From NCBI GenBank assembly GCA_015178975.1, contig WHVD01000057.1:124001-188000 (forward strand): a stretch of DNA of 64,000 nt, in the 5' to 3' direction. Of the stretch, positions 1-18,040 are shown piece after piece; positions within the stretch are counted from its first letter, which is position 1; the number at the start of each line of letters is the position of its first letter. A program made the translations under genes and the position numbers. The stretch is from Hysterangium stoloniferum (taxonomy: Eukaryota; Basidiomycota; Agaricomycetes; Hysterangiales; Hysterangiaceae). Below the pieces are notes generated by a model. It was not told the DNA's origin, searched no databases, and saw only the letters and a program-made list of their open reading frames with translations.

Positions 1-1429
1 ACCCCAGTATTCGAAGAGAGGTTGGTGGGTTTATAGGCAGTAAGGAAAGATGTCGATGTGGAAAAAGGGAGGGAAGGGAAGGGGAAAAAAATAGATCCAT
101 TCTTTTCCTTCAGTCCCTAGTCGAGCACTCCTTCAGTCCTCGAACAGCAAATGGACTACTTGATAGCCTTCTAGACACTGCCACATTGTCTCCTTCCAGG
201 ACACGAGGCATTCCTCATAGTAGATGTCCTGTAGGCAGACAGACTGTCATGTAACTAGTGCATCTTGGGGTTAGGAAGGTAAGCTATCATTAGAGTCCAT
301 CGGAATCTCCTCCTCCTTAAATGAGTACCGGAGGAGGTTTATGATGCTTTGCTGTGACGAGATAGTGTAAGACTCGGGATTAGGATCTTTCCATGCTGCT
401 AGTCTATGGGACCTAGCAACATGCTAGGATGTATACCCTATACCCCCTATACCGCCCCCCACTTTGCGATATTGTGATTCCACCACGATCTTGCAAATTA
501 CCCATTATTGTGCACAGTTAGGTTGCAGTCTGTGTTCCCGAAAGGTCTAGCCCATGGCAGGTCTAGAAAGTGTCCAGGAATGCGTCAAGTAGGTAGGCGA
601 GTCCGGAGGAAAAAGAAAAAATCATGAAATCGACTGAGTTCAGTACGATTGTAATAATGAACCCAAATACGGTACTTGAGTTGGGTGTGTATGCATTCCT
701 CACTCCAAAATCCCAACACTGGCACATAACTGCTTTTCCTGCCCCCGTCGCAGCCGAATTTGACATCACAAGTCACACCTATCGAAAATGTGTGTCGTCG
801 CTATGCCTAACGAAAGCACATGAACTGAAATTGAAAGTGAAAGGGGTGAAGGGGAAAGAGTCCCTGTCTGTTGGCGAGACGTTGTCAGGGTATGGTGTTG
901 TGCGGCCAGTGAGCTTAGAGTGTACCACCGTCGTTGTTGCATCGTCACGGACGTCGCACACCTTCCTGACACTCATACTACGATGTCAACCTGGACCACC
1001 GCCACGCCTCGTTGGAAGGCGTGCGCTGCACTGAACCCAAAACCGAACTTGTCGAACAATGCTGCATATAATGGATGGGTAACCGGGCATTCGTGACGAG
1101 TTCCATGTACCCAGGAGGGGAAAGAGCCCGTGTCCATTGGCGAAATACTGTCAGGGCACAGTGTTGCGTGGCCAGAGGACTACAGGTGCGTCGATGGGTG
1201 TGAGAAGGATGCTCATGAATTTGACCGTGAGAGATGAGCGCATCAACGCAACTCGCAAATTCGACCACAAATGACAAGCGCGTTGGCGTGGCTCATGAAC
1301 TCCATTAGAAGTCAGCATCCGTCGGTGAGGTCATTGAGGCATGGTGTTATGCAGCCCGTGAGCTACAAGTGCATCAATGTAGTATATCTTCAAGCTGTGC
1401 CCCCACACCGTATTTGCGCACCCGTGTAG
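1..1429. other. No recognisable gene
   Basis: Short open frames exist on both strands but none shows a family motif, a convincing splice pattern or coding-like composition. It contains one member of a dispersed repeat pair (about 420-500, listed separately). Confidence 0.5.
420..500. repeat. Dispersed repeat, copy 1
   Basis: The stretch around tataccccctataccgcccc, followed by ttgcgatattgtgattcca and a cgatcttgcaa segment, is matched imperfectly at about 3920-4000 (same order, several substitutions). The two copies are direct repeats flanking the satellite region. They could be edges of a decayed element, but no terminal dinucleotides or target duplication were found. Confidence 0.5.
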
Positions 1430-1935
1430 CACAAGTTGCGCCCTCATGTAGCCCAGTCGCATGGTCGTACCGTTGCACAGTCGCACCATCACGCAGTCGC
1501 GCCGTCGCGCTGTAGCACAGTCGTGCAGTCGCGCCATCACGCTGTAGCACAGTCGCGCAGTCATGCCGTTGCGCACCCGTGCAGCGTGGTCGTGCGGTCG
1601 CACCCTCATACAGCGCAATCGTGCAGTCACACCGTCGCGCTGTAGCACAGTCGCGCAGTCGCACCGTTGCGCACCCGTGCAGCGCGGTCGTGTGGTCACA
1701 CCCTCGTACAGCGTGATTGCGCAGTCACACCGTCGTGCAGTCGCACCGTCGCACTGTAGCACAGTCACGCAGTCGCGCCGTCGCGCACCCGTGCAGCGTG
1801 GTTGTGCAGTCGCGCACTTGTACAGCGTGATCACATAGTCACACCGTCACGCTGTCGCACGGTCATACAGTCGCGCCGTCGCGCACCCGTGCAGCGTGAT
1901 CGTGCGGTCGTGAACTCTTGCAGCGCAGTCACGCA
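1430..1935. repeat. Degenerate GC-rich satellite array
   Basis: About 500 bp of imperfect short repeats built from blocks such as cagtcgcaccgtcgc and gcgcacccgtgcagcg. Units vary in length and order, so stop-free frames arise by chance on both strands. The block gcgcacccgtgcagcg resembles the unit of the neighbouring minisatellite, which suggests the homogeneous array grew out of this older sequence. No sign of a real gene. Confidence 0.8.
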
Positions 1936-2419
1936 ATTGCACCATCATACCCCGTCCCTCTATTTTTTGACGTTCCTTTGAAACAACCTCTGCTAGACCA
2001 GATTCCCCGGATGTCTCCCTGACCAAGAGAAGTTCTGTCGACGCCATTTCCCGCAAGTCAACAACGTCGTGGGACAGTAGTAGTGTCGATGCTGATGACA
2101 AGGAGTGGGGAAGAGTACGAGACCGAGGTCAGGACCAAGACCGATGTCGAGACAAGTCAGAAAGGAAAAGCTTTGACTATTTCAGTACAAAGCTTTAACA
2201 GAGGGGAAGGCTAAGAGTAGAAGACGGTGTGAAGGCTTCGTTGTGAGGTGACATGGCCATGTGTCCATGTGTGTCCACAAGTTTTGGAGGTCAGCTCCTT
2301 TACTCTGTCGTACTCGACTGTCAACCTCACCCCATCTCCTCATCGTTTTGGAAGGACTGGATAAGGTAAGTCCACTTCTCTGGCATCGTCTTGCTCAGTG
2401 ATGCCATCCACCAACTGAC

Positions 2420-3172
2420 TTGTACACCTGCACAGTGCACCCTTGAACCTGTACAGTGCACCCTTGAACCTGTACAGCGCACCCTTGAACCTGTACAGCG
2501 CACCCTTGAACCTGTACAGCGCACCCTTGAACCTGTACAGCGCACCCTTGAACCTGTACAGCGCACCCTTGAACCTGTACAGCGCACCCTTGAACCTGTA
2601 CAGCGCACCCTTGAACCTGTACAGCGCACCCTTGAACCTGTACAGCGCACCCTTGAACCTGTACAGCGCACCCTTGAACCTGTACAGCGCACCCTTGAAC
2701 CTGTACAGCGCACCCTTGAACCTGTACAGCGCACCCTTGAACCTGTACAGCGCACCCTTGAACCTGTACAGCGCACCCTTGAACCTGTACAGCGCACCCT
2801 TGAACCTGTACAGCGCACCCTTGAACCTGTACAGCGCACCCTTGAACCTGTACAGCGCACCCTTGAACCTGTACAGCGCACCCTTGAACCTGTACAGCGC
2901 ACCCTTGAACCTGTACAGCGCACCCTTGAACCTGTACAGCGCACCCTTGAACCTGTACAGCGCACCCTTGAACCTGTACAGCGCACCCTTGAACCTGTAC
3001 AGCGCACCCTTGAACCTGTACAGCGCACCCTTGAACCTGTACAGCGCACCCTTGAACCTGTACAGCGCACCCTTGAAGCGCACCCTTGAACCTGTACAGC
3101 GCACCCTTGAACCTGTACAGCGCACCCTTGAACCTGTACAGCGCACCCTTGAACCTGTACAGCGCACCCTCA
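2420..3172. repeat. 21-bp minisatellite, about 35 copies
   Basis: A tandem array of the 21-bp unit cctgtacagcgcacccttgaa. The first units differ by one base (gtgcaccc instead of gcgcaccc), the middle is essentially perfect, and one shortened unit occurs near 3075. Because 21 is a multiple of three and the unit has no stop in most frames, long heptapeptide-repeat frames appear on both strands. They are best read as a by-product of the repeat. The near-identity points to recent expansion or homogenisation. Confidence 0.95.
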
Positions 3173-3850
3173 AACCACGCCCATGTACCATACACCCATA
3201 CCCACACTGCGCACCTGTGCAGCGCCGTTGTGCGTACTCGTGCAGCACGGTCACACCATCGTGCAGTTGCACAGTTGTGCACTTGTGCGACGCGGTTGTG
3301 CGCACTTATGCAGCGCGGTTGCGCACACTTGTGCACCCGTGCGGCACGCCCACATCCATGAGCTGCGCACGCGCACCTTATCCACGCACCGTGCGCGCGC
3401 ACCACATCCACACGCATGCACACGCCATGCACACACCACGTCCACGTGCACGCACCACCTCCATGCGTCGTGCACACGCACCACCTCCACGTGTCGTGCG
3501 CACGCATCACTTCCACGCGTTGTGCACACGCACCACCTCCACGCGCCTCCACACACGCACACCATGTCCATGCCCGCGCACACGCACTACATCTACGCCA
3601 CACACGCACACACCACGTCCACGCCCCACACACATGCACCACCTCCATGCCCTGCATGCGCACATTCACCATATCCACACGCCGCGTCCGCACACCACCT
3701 CCACGCGCCGTGCACACGCATGCCCCGCGCAACGTGTTGGTGTGCTCGTGCAGCGTACTTGCATACCCGAGCGACGTGTTGATGTGCTCGCGCAGTGTGC
3801 TTGTGCACCTGTGCAGCTACATGCTTACACACTGCACCAGCTCTCGACCA
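3173..3850. repeat. Degenerate CA/GC-rich array
   Basis: This continues the minisatellite with diverged short repeats, first blocks such as cctgtgcagcgccgttgtgc, then many variants of cacgcaccacctccacg. Composition is strongly strand-biased (C and A on the plus strand). Open frames on both strands read as His/Thr/Pro/Arg-rich low complexity and are not supported as genes. Confidence 0.8.
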
Positions 3851-5312
3851 TTTCATCGGTGAGACTGGTGACATAGTTGTTTGTATGCTCTTGCTGGCTG
3901 TAGGTGACGATCCATGTGCCTTCTCCTATACCCCCTATACTGCCCCCCTGTTGCGACATTGTTGTTCCAGAACAATCTCGCAACATCACGATGGTCCTCC
4001 ATATGACATAAATTTTAAGGGAGCGTCCCGGGTCGAATGGAAAAGTATCTGTCCTCGGCTTGGTCTGTTGAGGGGTATCCAGTGCGGTGTGTCCGTGGTT
4101 GCCTTCCATTTGCAGAAACTCCATCAGTGCCCCCCATTCTGAAATTAGGGGCTTGTGTCGACGAATTCCTGGTGGTATCTCCATGGGAACGCTTTTGTCG
4201 AGTCCTGCAAGATGGGATGCCTTTACCGTTGGTGAGTCCTGTTCTGAGCCTTTTCTATTGTCAGAACCATCGTCTGATTTCTGCCCCCCAGTTTCCAACC
4301 CTTTACTGCAGTCCCAATCATTCAGGCTATTGGACAACTTATTGGAGGGTCCACTCGGTGGAGTAAATGGGATAGGATGGATAGGTGATGGATGGCGAGA
4401 TTCGTCAGGACACTGCGAATCTTGACCTGAGGATGATGGGGATCTGGAGACGACTTTGGCTGCGATCTTTTCTGCAGACACATTCGAGAAAGACGACTGT
4501 CCGTTTTTGGCAGTTGATCTGGCATAGATTCCAGGACATTCTTCGTGAAAGGGACCAGAGGGTGTTCGTGTTGGCTCATCAAACCCATTGAGCAATTCCG
4601 CCATCATCTTGTTACATCTCTCCAGGTTGTGCATCAATCTCGACCTGAGAGTAAAGTAGGCGAAGCACACATTTGAGGGTTTACCGTATATGGATTCCTT
4701 CAATGTTTAAATGTATAAGAAATCCGTATCAACCCTTGGCACGATGTGGTCCCCTCCGAGCAATACATGCATAATCTGTAGCAGACCATCATGCACACAA
4801 AGTAAATCAGTGAGGAGAGTGAACAGTTCCATCTTGATACCCGCTATTCCCTTTTCTCGGAAGAACATCACATCGTTTGACCACTTTGGGATCAGCTTTG
4901 TTACCTCGTCGAGAGTTCCAGGCCAAGTGAATAAGTTTTGTGCCGATATGATGCCATGATACCTTCCCAGCCAAACTGCTACTGTTGCAGGCATGGATGG
5001 GTATCTAGTCCTGTAATCCTTTGTGGCAGCAATGACCTTATCCCTTGAAACTCGAGAAGCATAATAGGAGCTCCACTTCACATTGACAGGCTCCGAATAA
5101 AGTAATTGGCCATGATGCTTGAGCATAACTTGTCTCGGCGGGAAGACCAGTGTATCCTTCATGAAGATGCAAGCATTTTGCCTTTCCAAGGGACTCGACT
5201 GCTCGAAGTTCGAGTTACCTTCCATTTGACCAGATTTGCAACGCTCAGCGTGCGAGAAGTTCCAGACAGCGTTTTGCGAAGTTGTGAATGTTGACACTTC
5301 GCAGCTGTGTAG
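3825..5312 (-). pseudogene. Unrecognised ORF pair in one frame, probable broken gene
   Basis: On the minus strand a single frame runs from about 5312 to 3825, interrupted by one stop at 4707-4709. The upstream part (about 200 residues) begins after an acceptor-like acacag and has no ATG of its own, so earlier exons are missing or decayed. The downstream part (about 290 residues) is Ser/Pro/Asp-rich. No known domain was recognised in either half. It could be a degenerate host gene, a two-exon gene whose junction I cannot see, or a transposon remnant. Composition is ordinary, unlike the satellites next to it. Confidence 0.35.
3915..4000. repeat. Dispersed repeat, copy 2
   Basis: Direct, imperfect partner of the segment at about 420-500, with the shared core tataccccctatac, then ttgcgacattgt and a caatctcgcaac segment. 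Confidence 0.5.
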
Positions 5313-5380
5313 TTAGAATTTCGTATTGAATATAAAATGTTTTCTTCGTAGGGAAAGAGCGGTCCGGCTCGGATCACCAC

Positions 5381-5855
5381 TGTGAAGAGTGGTAGAAGTT
5401 CAGACCGTTCTATATACGAAGAAATGAGTAGAAAGGAAGGATATTGACCTATTCGGTGCAATATAAGAGAAAGTGAGAGAAAGAGCACAAGATGACGAAG
5501 GAGTCAGTGAAGTGCAATGGTTCGAGTGGAGGCCTCGACTATTACAGTTCAAGGCCAGAAGTGTTTAGTAGTTCAGATATTGCTACTTATGTAGTAGCTG
5601 ACACGTTACCCTGATCACTGCTCATAGTAGACCTAGTTTGTGTCTTACGAGTGGTGGTTCTTGGGTTAAAGTGTGTCTGAGTTTTAATTGGTGCTGAGTG
5701 CACCCACAAGTTTACACAATGCTTCAAACTAATGAAATATGCAAGATTCGAAGAATATGAAAGATAGAAAAATATGAATAAAATATGTAAAATATAAATG
5801 AAATAAAAGGAGTGTTTTACTACAATGATACTGTGGTAAAAGCATACTCCTCACA
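5381..5855 (-). mobile_element. LTR-Z-like repeat, diverged, minus orientation
   Basis: The segment starts TGTGAAGAGTGG and ends catactcctcaca. Its reverse complement matches the two clear LTR-Z copies at 36658-37842 and 43642-44283 in order: near the 5' end tgtgagg..tatgc, then gtgggtgca, and at the 3' end cttcgtatatagaac..cttcaca. No matching target duplication was seen (flanks accac and gtttc), so it is either old or part of a rearranged element. Confidence 0.5.
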
Positions 5856-6761
5856 GTTTCTGTTCTTAACAATTGGCCTCACAATAACTTAGTACTTTGT
5901 AACTCTGAGTATACTGTATGTAGCTACTAGTAATAAAGCAAAATCTTATATTTTGGTCTCTACATATTTAATCCCAGTCTTTGAACTAAGGGAGCACTTA
6001 AACATTTAAATACATTTAAAACAATTTAAAACCATTTAAGTGGAGTTTTAATTTTTCATGGGAAATCTAATGCTTGCTCCACTTGTAGATGCAGACCATG
6101 AGAAACTTACTGCTCACTACACTTGCAGGTGCTGACTAAGAGATGAATGGATAGCGGGGTCTTCGAAATCAAACACCCTCCTCCAAGAGACCGCCTCCTC
6201 AGCGACATTGACTGCCATAGACAAAGAATACCCCCCTTAACTTGGTGTCTTGTAGACAGTACCGGGTCGTTTGAACAGATCCCTTCGTTTATAACGAACT
6301 TGCCCTGTTTTATCATTCAAGCAGCTCCACCACAAGCGTGTGGGCTGAAATGGAAGAATACGCATCGTCGGTCTATGGTCACATTTGTCATGCCATGGTC
6401 GCTTCATGAAGTTATCTTTGGGTAGAAAGCGAATATTTCCACAGCGTTTGCTACTGACCTTACGCACACCTCTATTGCAGGGTAACACTTCAGCTTTCCA
6501 CGGAATCACTTCCATCGGAAGAAGAATTGATGTACTTTTTAGAGCAAAACTTTCAAATGCCTGCTGTGAGAGGTCTTCTTTACTAAACTAGCATAAGAAA
6601 AAAATTGGCTCTTACTGTATCTTTTACAATCCGCTGTAGCTATTTCGGGGTATAAATGTGAATAAATATCAGTTGTTATGTAAGGTATCAACAGGATTAC
6701 ATTCGCTAGCATTCAAGAAAGGGCCAACTAACACACATATTTGGCAGCTTTCCGAGTAAAA
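5856..6761. other. Intergenic, AT-rich, no gene seen
   Basis: It contains a run of catttaaa repeats near 6000-6040 and then the presumed 3' flank of sec18. Short open frames at 6100-6600 show no family signature. Confidence 0.5.
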
Positions 6762-9657
<2,896 letters not shown>

Positions 9658-9765
9658 GTAGAGATCGAGGGTTTCCTTGTTTCGAATATAGTGGTTGAAG
9701 TGAAAGCTGTCGCCGACGACGAGCCACACTGCCTTCAAGTTCACGTGACCAGCGAGACCAGCCAT

Positions 9766-10231
9766 CGCTCACGTGACGGGCTGCCATATTATTTTATTTA
9801 ATCCAAGTGAGTGGGTTATATAAAATAATACAGCGGATAGTGACTCATGTAGTACACTTATGGGCAATAAATCGATTCTGTATTTAGAGGCAAACGTGGG
9901 ATGTGATTAAAGGCTTTTATATTGGTCAGATCTACCCAGATTTTTTATATTTGCTTAGTGGTACTTTTTTTACGCATCGGACAACCCTGCTCTACAGGTA
10001 AAAATATAAGGCTGGGAAGCATTTGTATATCATTCCGAGGATGTCAAGACCATGGCAGAATTATATACAAGCGGCTCACAAGAAAAAAATGAAAGTGAGT
10101 AAAGGCAAGCCCTCAATAGCACAACAATTAGACAATCTCTTTTTCTGGTACAGACACATTTAACACTAGGAGCACATGACAGTGTGTACATTCTATACGT
10201 CTGCCCACGACGCGACCTAATAAAACTCACA
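9766..10231. other. Spacer between sec18 and pkc1
   Basis: This lies upstream of sec18 and downstream of pkc1, both on the minus strand. It should hold the sec18 promoter and the pkc1 3' flank. No clear regulatory site was recognised, and the short frame at 10030-10248 has no support. Confidence 0.5.
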
Positions 10232-14477
<4,246 letters not shown>

Positions 14478-15798
14478 ACTAGTAGTGTTTTCAGTGTTTT
14501 TTATATAGGAAGGACGGATACAATGACGTGTAGTGTCCCAATACTTAGGTTGGCTATTATGAGAATTATTTGGGAGCTAAGATGCCCCTCATTTTGAAAT
14601 ACTCCCCGAATTTGGCCCTTGACCAAGAGTCAATGTAAACAATGTATTGGGTACCTGTGATTTTCAATAAAAAACTGAAGATATCAATATTTTGGGTCCT
14701 ATATATCATGGGATCGATGTGAGGTAGCTCGCGTCTTGATTATGCTAAGTAAGTCCAAGTCCAAATACATTTTGCCCTTGACATCCGATGACGTGTGATA
14801 ATCATTATTTGCCTTTTAATTTACTATCATCGAGAGCCGTACATAAAAAATGAATCTTCAACTCAACCAGCGCGTTACGCTACGTAGGCGAAATCTATGG
14901 ACATGCATTAAGGAAAGCCTCAGTCTAGTTTTATTAATTTCTTGACAAGAGATCTGTCAAGTACTTAACGAAACAATATTAGCAATAGCAGGTGATTTCC
15001 ACACCAAGGCCTTTATCACATCTCGAACGTCGCATGGATACCAGTCATGACATCATTCACAGGTGGCCAAGGGACCTGAAGCATCCTATCGTAAGCACTT
15101 TGTTATCCCTGCCTTGACCCTAGTGAGCGCTGACAACCACTACTGCATTGGCAGCTCGTGACAAGGGAACAAGCACCGGCAACGCTAGTATACGTATGCT
15201 AGTGGCACCAGCATCACACTTGGCTTTAAATTGATATCATGAAACACTCTCTGGTAGTGTAATTTATGTAATTGGAAGAAAGAAAGAACGTCAAATCTTC
15301 GTCAGACAGGATTACTATCGGTAGGCTGGGAACCCCTGAGATAATGTAGACATATAGGTTCACAAGCGAGAAATCGATGTCATCCATGTCATCGGATTAC
15401 AATTATATATGCATCTCACCGAAATCTCACCGAAAATGTACGCCTCAGTCTTCATTATTATTCCAGATATTCTCAAGGTGAGAACTTACTATCGCCGACG
15501 CCACCGGGAGACAATGCTGAAGTTGTCCAGATGATCAGAAGATTTCCTACCCAGCGAATCTCCATTTAGGACAAGGGAAGGACTTACCACTGCCGTGGAC
15601 CGGCTCACAAGGCCAAGCACACTGCACACCCAGTCTTAGGTGTCAAATTAGGACTGAAGTACGTTACATGTATAGGAGCCGCTCTATTTCAGCCCTTTAA
15701 AAAGGCCAGCTCTTCACTGGCCTTTCCGTGCCTAAAGTCCCATTCTCCACATTTGTCGGATAAAGTCCCTATTCTCCACACACTTCCTGCGTCGCGAA
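14478..15798. other. Divergent intergenic region, no gene seen
   Basis: About 1.3 kb between the divergently transcribed pkc1 (-) and AtuA-family gene (+), so both promoters should lie here. It is AT-rich with many stops on both strands. Near the AtuA start there is a CT-rich stretch (about 15690-15790), common in fungal promoters. No specific operator or RNA gene was recognised. Confidence 0.5.
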
Positions 15799-17957
15799 AT
15801 GTCTCCGAACCGTCCAATAATTATCGGCAATGTTAGCGGGGCAACCGGTGACCGTATGTTACATCGTCAATATTTCTGAAAACAACATAATCCCTTTGCA
15901 TTTACTAGGCGTCGATGCTATGCTCAACATGCTGACAGGCGCAAACCCCGTCGATGCTATAGTCGGTGACTGGCTCTCAGAGGTGAGAGAGTCGGATTGA
16001 CAACTGTCAGTATTTACTGATAACAGTATTGTTATTAAAAGATGAATATTCCTTGGAGAGTCCTCGAATTTTTCGAGGATCCTGAGAAAGGATACGAACT
16101 TCCATTCCTTGACTCGTTCAAACTTGCAGCAAAGGACTATGTCTCCAAGGATATTAAGATAGTCGTCAACGCTGGCGCGTCCAATCCTAGAGGGCTTGCG
16201 ATGGAGGTACAAAAGGTCCTTGATGCCACTCCTAATGCTGGCAAACCAAAGATTGTAGTTTGGGTCGAAGGAGATAACGTACATAGACAATGCTTAAACA
16301 CACCGGAGAAAATCGTACACCTTCACAACGGAACTACTCTTAAGGATTGGGGCTTATCGCAAATTTCTGCTAATGCATATATAGGCGCATGGGGGATCGT
16401 AAAGGCTCTTGAAGAAGGTGCTGACATAGTGATAGCCGGAAGAGTGACAGATGCAAGCCCCGTCATCGGTTTAGCTGCCTGGTGGCATCGCTGGCAATAT
16501 GATGATTTCGATAAATTGGCGCATGCTCTTGCGGCTGGTCACCTTGTTGAATGTGGTCCTTACGTAGTAGGTATTTTTAATACTGTCCTACATGATAAAC
16601 TTAGACTTTCTATAGACTGGAGGGAATTTTCCAGGATTCAAACAATTACTACCCAATGTCTCTGATTTGTCTCACCCCATTGTAGAAATCTTCGAAGACG
16701 GCACGAGTATTATTACCAAGCAGCCCGGCCAAGGTGGTTTGGTCTCTGTCGAAACGGTCAAGACCCAATTTGTGTAATACAGAGGTTTTCTGAAGAACCT
16801 AACTATCACTGAGATATTAATGTTTCTCCAGATATGAACTACAAGGACCCTTTTATTTTAATTCGGATGTAGTGGCCGATTTCACTAACATAATGTTTAT
16901 GTCGGATGGACCCGATAGGGTTCGTGTCAGCAGTGTGAAAGGTCTTCCCGCCTCTCCCACGTTGAAGGTAGCGGTCTATGCTCTTGGAGGATATCAGGCG
17001 GAATTTTCCATTTACCCTGTCGGCCTCGACATTCAAGAGAAGGTCGAAAGTGTTAAGATACAAACCACTTCTTCGGTCAAAGACGATCTCGACAAGGGCC
17101 TTATTGATGTTCTCGAATTCCAACTATACGGTACTGTCCCAGAAGATCCGACTAGCCGACAGAAGGCTACCGTACAACTACGGTGAGTTTTAATTTCCTT
17201 ATTGTGCCTATAGCCTTTATTTATTTTACTGATTCTTCAGAGTCTTCATCCAAGCCAAGTCGGCAGAAACAGTGGGCAGGGTAGCCCGCGTGGCCATGAG
17301 CAATTGTCTATCGGGATACCCAGGGTGGACGACAAACATGGATATGCGCACCGCCCGACCAAAACTCTTCCTCGAACTCTGGCCAGGCCTTATGCCTCGT
17401 TCCCTCACTTCTCAGACGGTCCATTTTCCTGACAAGTCCATATCGGTCGCAGAACCCATACCATTGTTGAAGCCCTCGGAGGTACCTAAGCAGCCTTCCT
17501 ACGAACCTACATCACCTGTGCCTCTGGCGAAGTTTGGACCGACGGTGCGGATCCCCCTGGGTTATATTGTGTATGCGCGCTCTGGCGACAAGGGTCCCAA
17601 TGTGAATGTCGGATTCTTTTGCGCAGGGAGGGATGAGCAAGCGAAATGGGACTGGCTCAGATCGTTCTTGACAACAGCCCAGCTTCGATGCCTGCTGGGA
17701 GATGATAATCCTGAAACTGGCCGAATCGAGAGATGCGAATTTCCAGGTATCAAGGCTGTGCATTTCGTAATCCATGGCGTTTTAGGCACAGGGGTAGCGT
17801 CTACCAGTGTATTGGATGCATTGGGGAAGGTGAGCGTGCTAGACATCCTTATCACGCTGTTTCTGAATTTGCTGGGTTTTAGAATGTAGCTGAATTTCTC
17901 CGGGCAAGAGTGGTAGACGTACCAATGCAGTTCTATGATCCTCGAGCGAAGATATGA
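15799..17957 (+). CDS. AtuA-like protein (DUF1446 family)
   Basis: Member of the acyclic terpene utilisation AtuA / DUF1446 family. In bacteria AtuA belongs to the citronellol/geraniol degradation cluster; the role in fungi is not established. About seven exons join to roughly 610 residues, the usual family length. Motifs: N-terminal IIIGNVSGATGD, NAGASNPRGLA, then GRVTDASPVIGLAAWWH and, across a GT-AG intron, YVTGGNFPGFK. The C-terminal domain carries YARSGDKGPNVNVGFF, its signature. The ATG at 15799 gives the expected start. The last exon follows a short intron and ends PRAKI at 17957. No disabling change was seen. It stands alone, without neighbours suggesting a terpene pathway. Confidence 0.87.
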
Positions 17958-18040
17958 TGCATTGCGGGATAAACATTCACAACATATTTTATAGATTAAT
18001 TACATACGTTGAACAATGAAGCAAGAATATTGGCATGATA

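Noticed and set aside
624..1034. 136-codon plus-strand open frame
   Set aside because: No recognised motif, and overlapping frames on the other strand are as long. Left as unannotated.
1331..1838. Arg/Cys/His-rich open frames in the degenerate satellite
   Set aside because: Open on both strands because of GC-rich repeats; no domain or splice support.
2327..3876. Long heptapeptide-repeat open frames over the 21-bp array (both strands)
   Set aside because: They follow from a 21-bp unit lacking stops; several frames are open at once, starts and ends fall in unrelated sequence, and no transcript signal is visible.
9658..9765. ATG at 9765 as the sec18 start
   Set aside because: It would add 36 residues unlike the family N-terminus; 9657 begins the expected Pro-rich start. 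Not excluded.
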